Origin: Accumulibacter sp.
GTDB lineage: Bacteria; Pseudomonadota; Gammaproteobacteria; Burkholderiales; Rhodocyclaceae
Length of the DNA stretch: 11,000 bases
Reading direction: 5' to 3'
Assembly (NCBI GenBank): GCA_031284185.1
Contig: JAITAJ010000291.1
Span: 1 to 11,000 of the forward strand
Both the position numbers and the translations under genes were made by a program. A model generated the notes under the pieces. It saw only the letters and a list, made by a program, of their open reading frames with translations, was not told the origin of the DNA and ran no database searches. Below, in pieces: positions 1 to 6,260 of the stretch; within the stretch, counting starts at the first letter, position 1, and every line of letters starts with the position of its first letter.

Positions 1-1879
1 TATCGGCAACCAGGTCGGCATCGTTTTTCAGCGTTCTGAGGTTCTGCCGTATCTCTTCACGCAAACCGGCGTCATCCGGCTGTTCCTTGAGCGCTCCCAG
101 CAATGCGTGAGTCTCGCGCCGGCTCTGCACGACTTCCTGTTCGACGGAGACGTCATCCGCCTTCGCGCCACCCGCGTCTTCACGCGGCGGCGTCTGTATC
201 CGCCGGACGAAGCCCTCGAAATCCACCTCCCCGCGCGGCATGGCATCGACGAAGAATCCCATCATCGACAGCTGGTTCGCCAGTTGCTCGAATTCGTTCT
301 CGGATGGAACGCAGTCCGGGGCGGCGAAGCGGCGGACGGTTTCGAGACAGCCTTGCGCCGCCGCCGTCGCGCCATCCTGACGAAGCATGGTCAACGCGCC
401 GATGATCTGCCGGAAGGGTTTTTCCAGCTCCGTGAGTTCCGAACGCTTTTCCGCGTCGCGGAAGAACCCGTCGAGTCCTTGCTCGATCTGGAGCAGATTG
501 CTCTGGATTTCCTTGGCGACCTGCCCGATCAGCAGCTTTTCCTGCGCCCGGCGCGACATTTCGTCGAGCAGCGTTATTTCCGAACCGGGCTGCGGCGGGT
601 GCCCCGCGATGCACGCATGAATCCGCTCGACGGTCACATCGACCTGATGCGCGAAATCCTTGCCGAGACACGGGTAGTTCTTCTGCGCGTTTTCGATCAG
701 CAGGATGGCCGTGGCGAGTTCCATGCCCAAGACTTCGGAATGGCGCGCCGGCATTTCCGCCAGCCAGTTGGCGGTTGCCACGACCGCTTGCGCCAGACGG
801 CGATAATCGGTATGCCCCGTCTGTTCCACCAGGCCGGACAGGATGCCGGCGTTTTCCCTGAACACCGAAAGCGACGCGGCACTGCCCGCGCAGAATTTGT
901 TCCAGGCTTCTTCCAGGACCGATACCACTTCGCGCAATCGGCCAATGGCCGCCTGGATCGCGTCCGGGACGATGGATTCGTCGGTGACGGAAAGAAAGGC
1001 GTCCAGACGATAGGTGTCCTTGACCTGCCTGACCGCCGCGTCGTCACTCGCGCTCAGGGCGACGAGATACAGCACGTCCCGCATCAGCTTTTCGGCGACG
1101 TTCCTCGACCCTTCGAGCAGGCGGCGGATCTGCGAGTCGATGCGGGCGCACAAGGGTCTGACGCTCGCTTCGTCGGGCACCTTCCCTTCGGCCAGCGCGG
1201 TCAGGAGTCCGCCGGCGACCCACCAGAAGGCGCGCGCCGTCCCGGTTTCCTGGGTTTCTTCGATGCGCTGGACCGCCGTCAGCATTTCCCTGACGCCACC
1301 CCTGTCCTTCGGCGCGTGCAGCCAGGACAGCAGCCCGCGCTGGAAACGGGCGCGTTCCTGTTTCAGCCGCCTGGAATACTCGTCCGCCTCCGGCCTTTGG
1401 GCCGGCGTTTCCCGGTACGGCGGGCGGACGGACAAGTCGGGGAAAAACAGGTCGGCGGCGGAATGATGCCGCGCGCCGCGCGCCGATTGGATCTCCTGGT
1501 AGAGCGGCAGCAATCGCAAGGGTTGGTTGGATTGCCCGCTGATCAGGCCCCCGAGATACAGACCGATGGCTTCCAGCGCTCTCCGTACCAGGGCGATCGA
1601 AGCGTCGCCGATGGGGCGCTCCTGCGTTTCGATCACTTCCAGCAGCCCCTCCAGCGCTTCGACGAACTGCGTGACGCCATCCAGCCCGACGATCGTCAAC
1701 GCTCCCTGTACTTGATGGAGATGCGTGCGACAAAACCTGATCTGTGTCGAATCCGCGGTTCCGGACGCGGCGCCGGCGCTGAACTGGTCAAGCGCCGAAA
1801 GCGCGCGCCCCAGCGCCAGATCGATCTCCCTCATGACCCAGGTCAATGGGCCGACGTCAAACTCCGCCGCGGCATTCAT
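1..1879 (-). CDS. chpA: ChpA/PilL, CheA-type hybrid kinase of the type IV pilus chemosensory system (N-terminal part)
   Basis: I translated this minus-strand frame by hand. It is open from ATG at 1879 to the left edge (626 codons) with no stop or frameshift. It begins MNAAAEFDVGPLTWVMREID. Around residues 48-66 is a histidine phosphotransfer motif, RFCRTHLHQVQGAL, with H55 as the likely phosphoacceptor; from memory this closely resembles the first Hpt domain of Pseudomonas ChpA. Residues 85-430 are helical, FimL/ChpA-like sequence. Residues 485-500 repeat the Hpt pattern (FRQIIGALTML) but have Arg490 in place of His. The later Hpt, kinase, CheW-like and receiver domains expected of ChpA would lie beyond the edge. 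The protein acts in the cytoplasm at the receptor array, phosphorylating PilG and PilH. Only six bases separate its start from the pilJ stop, so it is translated from the pil operon mRNA. No strong Shine-Dalgarno is seen, which suggests coupling to pilJ. Confidence 0.93.
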   Translation of the reverse strand, partial: MNAAAEFDVGPLTWVMREIDLALGRALSALDQFSAGAASGTADSTQIRFCRTHLHQVQGALTIVGLDGVTQFVEALEGLLEVIETQERPIGDASIALVRRALEAIGLYLGGLISGQSNQPLRLLPLYQEIQSARGARHHSAADLFFPDLSVRPPYRETPAQRPEADEYSRRLKQERARFQRGLLSWLHAPKDRGGVREMLTAVQRIEETQETGTARAFWWVAGGLLTALAEGKVPDEASVRPLCARIDSQIRRLLEGSRNVAEKLMRDVLYLVALSASDDAAVRQVKDTYRLDAFLSVTDESIVPDAIQAAIGRLREVVSVLEEAWNKFCAGSAASLSVFRENAGILSGLVEQTGHTDYRRLAQAVVATANWLAEMPARHSEVLGMELATAILLIENAQKNYPCLGKDFAHQVDVTVERIHACIAGHPPQPGSEITLLDEMSRRAQEKLLIGQVAKEIQSNLLQIEQGLDGFFRDAEKRSELTELEKPFRQIIGALTMLRQDGATAAAQGCLETVRRFAAPDCVPSENEFEQLANQLSMMGFFVDAMPRGEVDFEGFVRRIQTPPREDAGGAKADDVSVEQEVVQSRRETHALLGALKEQPDDAGLREEIRQNLRTLKNDADLVAD

Positions 1880-1885
1880 CGCCGT

Positions 1886-3838
1886 TCAATCCACCTTGAA
1901 GCCCGCCACGGAACCCTTGAGTTCCGTCGCCAGCCCGGCCAGCTCGCCCACCGCCGAGGTCGTCCGCTGCGTTCCCGCCGTGGTCTGCTCGGTGACCTTG
2001 AGGATGCTCTGCATTTTTCCCGCCACACCCGTCGCCGCGTCGGCCTGCCGGCGCGCGTCCCCCGAAATACGCTCGATCAGCTCGGCCAGATTCTGGGAAA
2101 CCGCGCCGATCTCGGCCAGGGCCTGCCCCGCGGCGTCGGACAGCCTCGCTTCCTCGACCACGCCGCGCGTCGATTCCTCCATGGCCGAGATCGCCCCCTG
2201 CGTATCGCCCTGAATCGTCTTGACGATGGCCGCGATCTGTTTCGTGGCCTCGCCGGAACGCTCGGCCAGGCGCTGCACTTCTTCCGCCACTACCGTGAAA
2301 CCACGGCCCGCGTCGCCAGCCGAGGCCGCCTGGATGGCGGCGTTGAGCGCCAGCACGTTGGTCTGCTCGGTGATGTCGGAAATCAGTTCGACGATTTCGC
2401 CGATCTCTTGCGAGGACTCGCCCAGACGCTTGATGCGCTTCGATGTCTCCTGGATCTGCGCGCGGATTTCGTCCATGCCCTTGATGGAATTCTGCACGGC
2501 CTGGGTTCCCTTGCCAGCCGCCGCCAGCGATTGACGGGCCACCTGCGCCGACTGGTCGGCATCGCCGGACACGCGATTCATCGATTTCACCACTTCAAGG
2601 ACGGAATGCCCGGCATCCTGGATTTCCCGCGAATGCCGCTGCGCCGCTTCCAGCAGTTCGGCCGAGGTCCGCTGCGCGATCTCGGTCGCCGCCGTCACGC
2701 GGCTCGCCGCGTCGTTGATCCGGCCGACCAGCACCCGCAATTCCTCGACGGTGTAGTTGATCGAGTCGGCGATGGCGCCGGTGATGTCTTCGGAAACCGT
2801 CGCCGTCACGGTCAGGTCGCCGTCGGCCAGATCGCCCAGCTCATTCATCAGGCGCAGGATCGCGTCCTGGTTCTGACGGTTCAGCTTTTCCGATTCCTGC
2901 CGGCTCCTTTCCGATTCCTGCCGGCTCTGTTCGGCCCGCTTGGCCTGACGGTGCGCTTCGTTGATGTAGACCCTGGCTATCATCGTGAAAACGGCCAGCA
3001 CGAGGACGATCAGCGCGAGCAGCGAGCCTTCGTAGATCACCCGCCCGCCACTCTCGGCGTGATAGGCCGCCGCCAGCGCGTCGGCGGCGGCGAGCAGGCC
3101 TTCGTCCTCCGCGAGAATGTCGGCCCCCGCTTGCCTGGCGGACGCGACATCGGGCATGGCCGCCAGAATGTCCTTGATCGCCGTGTTGTAATCATTGAAA
3201 GCGGCGTCCAGCTCGGCGACGATCAGCTGCGCGTCTTCGTCCGATACCTCCGTGGCGGGCGTCGCGCCGCTTTTCCCGTCGAATGCCGTCAAGTATTTGC
3301 CGAAGAGCGCCATCTTCGGTTCCGCCTCCAGCAGCTGCATGACGTTCTGGTTGACGGACTCCCATTTCGCCGCCAGCGCGTCAAGCGGCGATGCGACGCT
3401 CTGCGGGGAAGGCGAAACGGCCGTGCCCATCAGTTCGCCCCCGTCCCTCAAGCGTTCCAGGCTGTCCGCGAACTGGCGGTGCGAATCGCGCAAGGTCGGG
3501 AACGCGCCCGGATCCCCCTCCACCGCCAGGCTGGACGCCTTGGCGATGCGCTGGGAGAGCATCCGCAGCTCGTTCGCCGTGACGATATAGGCCGTGTTTT
3601 CCGCGGAGTCCCGGTTGTCGAGGTAAACGATGAAACCGATGGTCAGCAGCAACATCAGCAGCACGGTGCCCAGGATTTGCAGTTGCCGGGGGATCGGGTA
3701 TCGGGAAAGAAACTTCACGCCGGATCCGGCGGGTTTTCTGGCGCCGCGGGATTCCTGCCTGAACTGGGGGGTCATGGTCTGGACATCGGGACTCTCGGTG
3801 CCAGATCGTGGTTTCGGCCGATTCAGCTTGAACACCAT
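1886..3838 (-). CDS. pilJ: PilJ, type IV pilus methyl-accepting chemoreceptor
   Basis: The 650-residue product is a membrane chemoreceptor. Residues 1-50 are a basic cytoplasmic tail, TM1 is about 54-73, the periplasmic sensor is about 75-268, and TM2 is about 271-289. A charged coiled-coil linker (295-320) leads to a HAMP-like stretch (LGDLADGDLTVTATV, 334-348) and the signalling hairpin, whose tip is around 486-520 (ITEQTNVLALNAAIQAASAG, then RGFTVVAEEV). The segment ETSKRIKRLGESSQEIG (464-480) is typical of PilJ. As I recall, Pseudomonas PilJ is about 680 residues with two PilJ-type periplasmic modules; the sensor here appears shorter. The C-terminus, SVAGFKVD, has no CheR-tethering pentapeptide. 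The ATG at 3838 is supported by GGAGA about seven bases upstream. The gene lies 48 bp after pilI and 6 bp before chpA. PilJ binds ChpA through PilI and in Pseudomonas is thought to sense the pilin PilA. Confidence 0.95.
   Translation of the reverse strand: MVFKLNRPKPRSGTESPDVQTMTPQFRQESRGARKPAGSGVKFLSRYPIPRQLQILGTVLLMLLLTIGFIVYLDNRDSAENTAYIVTANELRMLSQRIAKASSLAVEGDPGAFPTLRDSHRQFADSLERLRDGGELMGTAVSPSPQSVASPLDALAAKWESVNQNVMQLLEAEPKMALFGKYLTAFDGKSGATPATEVSDEDAQLIVAELDAAFNDYNTAIKDILAAMPDVASARQAGADILAEDEGLLAAADALAAAYHAESGGRVIYEGSLLALIVLVLAVFTMIARVYINEAHRQAKRAEQSRQESERSRQESEKLNRQNQDAILRLMNELGDLADGDLTVTATVSEDITGAIADSINYTVEELRVLVGRINDAASRVTAATEIAQRTSAELLEAAQRHSREIQDAGHSVLEVVKSMNRVSGDADQSAQVARQSLAAAGKGTQAVQNSIKGMDEIRAQIQETSKRIKRLGESSQEIGEIVELISDITEQTNVLALNAAIQAASAGDAGRGFTVVAEEVQRLAERSGEATKQIAAIVKTIQGDTQGAISAMEESTRGVVEEARLSDAAGQALAEIGAVSQNLAELIERISGDARRQADAATGVAGKMQSILKVTEQTTAGTQRTTSAVGELAGLATELKGSVAGFKVD
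2887..2928. repeat. 21-bp in-frame tandem duplication within pilJ
   Basis: Two adjacent 21-bp units, 2887-2907 and 2908-2928, differ at one base. They encode SRQESER and SRQESEK (PilJ residues 305-318), so the duplication adds exactly one heptad to the charged helix between TM2 and the HAMP-like segment. The reading frame and coiled-coil phase are both kept. Confidence 0.9.
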
Positions 3839-3886
3839 AGTGCTTCTCCGGGTGGGAAGTGCCGTCGTGACGGCTCGATTACAAAA

Positions 3887-4396
3887 CTAAATTCCGATAT
3901 CCATGAATGTGTCATCGAAAAAGAGGTGCTGCACGTTCAACATCCGCCAGCGATAGCCCTCCCTGTCCGTGTAGGCGTCGTTCGCCCAGGGCGGCGCCTC
4001 CGGGTCGCCCGCCGCCGGCGTCAGATCGTCGATGTTCCGCAGTCCGAGTATCCGCGTCACCAGCAGCGCCGCGTTGTTGCCGTGGCGCGTTCCGATCAGC
4101 AGCAGGCGCGAATCGGCGTTCCGGGCTGTCGCTTCTTTGCGCCGGAACGCCGAGAAATCGGACACCGCGTAGAGATTGCCGCGAATGTTGGCGATGCCGA
4201 CGAACCACGGCTTGGTCAACGGCACGCCGGCCAGCGGCGGCAAGGGGATGATTTCGCCGGAATCCGGGAGCGCGATGAGCCAATGATCGGTGCCCGACTG
4301 GAAGCCGAGAAGGCCCGCCGCGCGCTGATCTCCGGTCCCCGTGAGACGGGCCGCCAGATGCGCCTGAAACTCGCGGAGATTGCTTTTTCGCGCCAT
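3887..4396 (-). CDS. pilI: PilI, CheW-like adaptor of the Pil-Chp system
   Basis: The 169-residue product is a single CheW-type domain that couples the receptor PilJ to the kinase ChpA. The most diagnostic stretch is residues 62-81, KPWFVGIANIRGNLYAVSDF, the CheW pattern 'w-v-G-i-A-N-i-R-G-x-l'. It is followed by the second beta-barrel half (SRLLLIG..., ALLVTRILGL, 96-119) and a C-terminal RWRMLNVQHLF (149-159). It lacks a signal peptide or membrane segment and is cytoplasmic. The gene starts 11 bp after the pilH stop and ends 48 bp before pilJ. No good Shine-Dalgarno precedes the ATG at 4396, so translation is probably coupled to pilH. Overall similarity to Pseudomonas PilI is low outside the CheW signature, as is usual for this family, and the position in the operon supports the assignment. 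Confidence 0.92.
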   Translation of the reverse strand: MARKSNLREFQAHLAARLTGTGDQRAAGLLGFQSGTDHWLIALPDSGEIIPLPPLAGVPLTKPWFVGIANIRGNLYAVSDFSAFRRKEATARNADSRLLLIGTRHGNNAALLVTRILGLRNIDDLTPAAGDPEAPPWANDAYTDREGYRWRMLNVQHLFFDDTFMDIGI

Positions 4397-4407
4397 GTCC
4401 GGGACGT

Positions 4408-4770
4408 TCAGAGCGCCGCGATCTTCGAGAGCAGCTCATCGGCATCGATCGGCTTCACGATGTAGTCGATGGCGCCCTGGCGCAATCCCCATATCCGGTC
4501 GGTCTCCTGCCCCTTGGAGGTGCAGACGATGACCGGGATGTGCCGGGTCGTCTCGTCGCGCGTCAGCGTGCGGGTCGCCTGATATCCATTCATGCCCGGC
4601 ATCACGACGTCCATGAGGATCAGATTCGGCTGCTGCTTCCTGGCCTTTTCGACACCATCGTCGCCGCTCTCGGCGGTAATGACCTGATAACCGCTCCGGA
4701 TCAGCAATTCGGACAGAGCGAAGCGTTCCGTGGGTGAATCATCGATGATGAGAATGTTTTTTACCGGCAT
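4408..4770 (-). CDS. pilH: PilH, single-domain CheY-like response regulator
   Basis: The product is a 120-residue receiver domain. It has the acidic pair D10-D11, phosphoacceptor D54 in LILMDVVMPGMNGYQATR, T84 and the conserved K106 (IDYIVKPID). The stretch QETDRIWGLRQGA (88-100) is characteristic of PilH. I placed the start at ATG 4770 rather than the in-frame ATG at 4809. It has GGGAG (4780-4784) nine bases upstream and gives the family's usual N-terminus, whereas the longer form would add a low-complexity arginine stretch. ChpA phosphorylates PilH, which in Pseudomonas promotes retraction or acts as a phosphate sink opposing PilG. It lies 75 bp after pilG and 11 bp before pilI. Confidence 0.95.
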   Translation of the reverse strand: MPVKNILIIDDSPTERFALSELLIRSGYQVITAESGDDGVEKARKQQPNLILMDVVMPGMNGYQATRTLTRDETTRHIPVIVCTSKGQETDRIWGLRQGAIDYIVKPIDADELLSKIAAL

Positions 4771-4845
4771 GACATTTAACTCCCGCCGCCTTCGGCGCTT
4801 GCGAAGCATGGCATGAAGGCGGTTGTTGAGGACGGGTGACTGATC

Positions 4846-5235
4846 CTACCTGGGCACGAACATCGCCACTGACTCCAACAGGCTGTTCTTGGTAAACGGT
4901 TTCGTCAGGTACTGGTCCGAGCCGACCATGCGCCCCCGCGCGCGATCGAACAGGCCATCCTTCGACGACAGCATGATCAGCGGAGTGGCGCTGAACCGCG
5001 GATTCTTCTTGATCAGCGCGCAAGTCTGATAACCGTCCAGACGCGGCATCATGATGTCGCAGAAAATGACGTCGGGCTGATGATCGGCGATCTTGGCCAG
5101 GGCGTCGAATCCGTCTTCCGCCAGAACCACCTGGCAACCCGCCTGCAAAAGAAAGATTTCGGCGCTCCGCCGGATAGTGTTGCTGTCATCAATGATCATC
5201 ACCTTGATGCCAGTCAAACTAGCAACATCGACCAA
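4846..5235 (-). CDS. pilG: PilG, single-domain CheY-like response regulator
   Basis: This is the first gene of the operon and encodes a 129-residue receiver domain. Visible features are D16-D17, phosphoacceptor D60 (DVIFCDIMMPRLDGYQTCAL), S90 in IMLSSKDGLFD, and K112 in GSDQYLTKPF. Most of these match my recollection of Pseudomonas PilG nearly word for word. In Pseudomonas, phospho-PilG promotes pilus extension and activates the adenylate cyclase CyaB. The start is a TTG at 5235, directly after an in-frame TGA, with GGAGGT five bases upstream; no in-frame ATG precedes the first beta strand. The N-terminus is three residues longer than the Pseudomonas protein. The nearby ATG at 5228 is out of frame. 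Confidence 0.95.
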   Translation of the reverse strand: MVDVASLTGIKVMIIDDSNTIRRSAEIFLLQAGCQVVLAEDGFDALAKIADHQPDVIFCDIMMPRLDGYQTCALIKKNPRFSATPLIMLSSKDGLFDRARGRMVGSDQYLTKPFTKNSLLESVAMFVPR

Positions 5236-5240
5236 TCAAC

Positions 5241-5246
5241 ACCTCC
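5241..5246 (-). promoter_or_regulatory. Strong Shine-Dalgarno of pilG (supports TTG start)
   Basis: On the minus strand, GGAGGT ends five bases before the TTG at 5235. It is the strongest ribosome-binding site in the operon and the main reason for choosing TTG. An in-frame TGA sits immediately before the TTG, which rules out a longer protein. Confidence 0.7.
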
Positions 5247-5722
5247 AGAGAACCTTGAGCCAATCGACGCGCGCCGCGCGCCACGCACACCCCCCGGACC
5301 ACCACTGCACCACTGTACCGCTCGAACAGAGACTATACATCAAACGCCGCCGTTTCCAGAGAAGCGCTCGCGCCCTCCCGTCGAACGCGCGGGACGTTTC
5401 GCTCAGGATCACGAGAAACGGCAGAAGCCATTTTAGCCAACAATGGCCGTCCGTTGCAGCAAACTTTTACTCTTTGCTCCTCGCGTGTTTCCATCGTCGG
5501 GGAAAGGTGTCGCGTATTTTTCGTCCGGAGCGGTCGCGGCGGGCGAGATGCCGATGCGGCTCGCCGTTTCCCCGATGCCGATCTTCCCGTCGCCGTTGGC
5601 GCGATCCGCGGCATGCCGGGGCCGGTTGGCGTGTCCAATGGGGAATGCCGCCCATGACCATTCAAACCGCCGCCCGCGCCGCGCGGGCCGGCTTGGGGTC
5701 GGAATCAAACGAAGCAAAGAGG
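5247..5722. other. Intergenic stretch with no recognisable gene
   Basis: This region separates pilG from the tRNA operon. Several overlapping open frames run through it on both strands. None has a convincing ribosome-binding site or a recognisable protein motif, and their translations are arginine/proline-rich, as expected from GC-rich non-coding DNA. Apart from the weak pil promoter I see nothing definite. The upstream-most part of pilG regulation probably lies here. Confidence 0.5.
5332..5359 (-). promoter_or_regulatory. Weak candidate promoter of the pil operon
   Basis: On the minus strand, TATAGT (5332-5337) is a 5/6 match to the -10 box, about 95 bp upstream of pilG. The best -35 at 16-bp spacing is CTGGAA (5354-5359), a 3/6 match. 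The poor -35 box fits an activator-dependent promoter, but this is only the best match in the leader. Confidence 0.25.
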
Positions 5723-5747
5723 ACGCCGCCGGCTGGAATGGCGGCGT
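5705..5747 (-). terminator. Candidate terminator of the tRNA operon
   Basis: Read on the minus strand, the 8-bp perfect stem ACGCCGCC / GGCGGCGT (5740-5747 with 5723-5730) encloses a 9-nt loop and is followed by a T-rich but interrupted tract (CCTCTTTGCTTCGTTTG). It starts about 27 bp after tRNA-His, where a tRNA operon terminator is expected. Confidence 0.5.
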
Positions 5748-5773
5748 GAGTGATTGAATCACGTCGATTTTCA

Positions 5774-5850
5774 TGGGGCGGTGTAGCGGGCTTGAACCGC
5801 TGACCCTCGGAATCACAATCCGATGCTCTACCAACTGAGCTAACACCGCC
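5774..5850 (-). tRNA. tRNA-His (anticodon GTG), CCA encoded
   Basis: The minus strand folds into a complete cloverleaf. An 8-bp acceptor stem includes the G at -1 opposite C73, the identity feature of tRNA-His. The anticodon stem TCGGA/TCCGA carries loop TTGTGAT with anticodon GTG (5814-5816), and the T arm is AGCGG-TTCAAGC-CCGCT. The 3' CCA is encoded (5774-5776). It is the last gene of the tRNA operon, 7 bp after tRNA-Arg. Confidence 0.96.
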
Positions 5851-5857
5851 GTTGTTC

Positions 5858-5934
5858 TGGCGCGCCCGGCGAGACTCGAACTCACAACCCCCGGCTTAGA
5901 AGGCCGGTGCTCTATCCGGTTGAGCTACGGGCGC
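5858..5934 (-). tRNA. tRNA-Arg (anticodon TCT), CCA encoded
   Basis: The cloverleaf on the minus strand has acceptor stem GCGCCCG/CGGGCGC, discriminator G73 and encoded CCA (5858-5860). The anticodon stem CCGGC/GCCGG holds loop CTTCTAA with anticodon TCT (5898-5900). The T arm is GTGAG-TTCGAGT-CTCGC. It reads AGA, and AGG by wobble, which are rare codons in GC-rich genomes. Confidence 0.96.
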
Positions 5935-5996
5935 GAGACTCCAGGCTCCGGAGGTTCGCATCCCACCTGTAACGCCTTGCCACTCATATGAACGGG

Positions 5997-6070
5997 TCGG
6001 GGCGGTGGGATTCGAACTCACGACCCTCTGCTCCCAAAGCAGATGCGCTACCAGGCTGCGCTACGCCCCG
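5997..6070 (-). tRNA. tRNA-Pro (anticodon TGG), CCA not encoded
   Basis: The cloverleaf on the minus strand has acceptor stem CGGGGCG/CGCCCCG and discriminator A73. The anticodon stem TCTGC/GCAGA carries loop TTTGGGA with anticodon TGG (6034-6036). The T arm is GTGAG-TTCGAAT-CCCAC. After A73 the genome reads CCCG instead of CCA, so the mature 3' end must be made by the CCA-adding enzyme. It is the first tRNA of the operon, with about 62 bp of spacer before tRNA-Arg. Confidence 0.95.
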
Positions 6071-6081
6071 AGAAAGCGGAC

Positions 6082-6110
6082 ATTCTACCCATTGCGCCCG
6101 ATGAGGTCAA
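6082..6110 (-). promoter_or_regulatory. Sigma-70 promoter of the tRNA-Pro-Arg-His operon
   Basis: On the minus strand, -35 TTGACC (6105-6110, 5/6) and -10 TAGAAT (6082-6087, 5/6) are separated by exactly 17 bp. The predicted start is around 6075, a few bases before tRNA-Pro. The sequence after the -10 (GTCCGC) is GC-rich, as in stable-RNA promoters under stringent control. It is the best promoter in the window. Confidence 0.85.
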
Positions 6111-6228
6111 TGACGAATTCAGCGCGTTTCTTCTCTCGCGGGGCGCGGAGACGCTTTCCCCGCGGATGGAGCGGCACCGTTCCGATGATTCCGACACGGA
6201 AGACGGCCATGAGCCTCCGCGTGTACGA

Positions 6229-6234
6229 TAGAAT
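6229..6234 (+). promoter_or_regulatory. Candidate -10 element of typA
   Basis: TAGAAT, in the context CGATAGAAT, lies 26 bp before the typA ATG. No clear -35 box is present at 16-18 bp. It is divergent from the tRNA promoter, with about 120 bp between the two sets of elements. A similar CGATAGACT lies upstream of thrC. Confidence 0.4.
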
Positions 6235-6260
6235 CACGGGTTTTTCACGAGCCTCGCCCA

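Noticed and set aside
107..4465. A 1452-codon open frame on the plus strand across the pil operon
   Set aside because: It is antisense to five recognisable genes. Its translation is Arg/Gly/His-rich with no domain; long antisense frames are common in GC-rich coding DNA.
5443..5757. 104-codon plus-strand frame in the pilG-tRNA gap
   Set aside because: It has a start and a hydrophobic-looking N-terminus but no Shine-Dalgarno. It overlaps the tRNA terminator hairpin and resembles no protein I know.
5433..5885. 150-codon minus-strand frame overlapping tRNA-His
   Set aside because: Its N-terminal part is a translation of tRNA-His, and the rest has no motif or ribosome-binding site.
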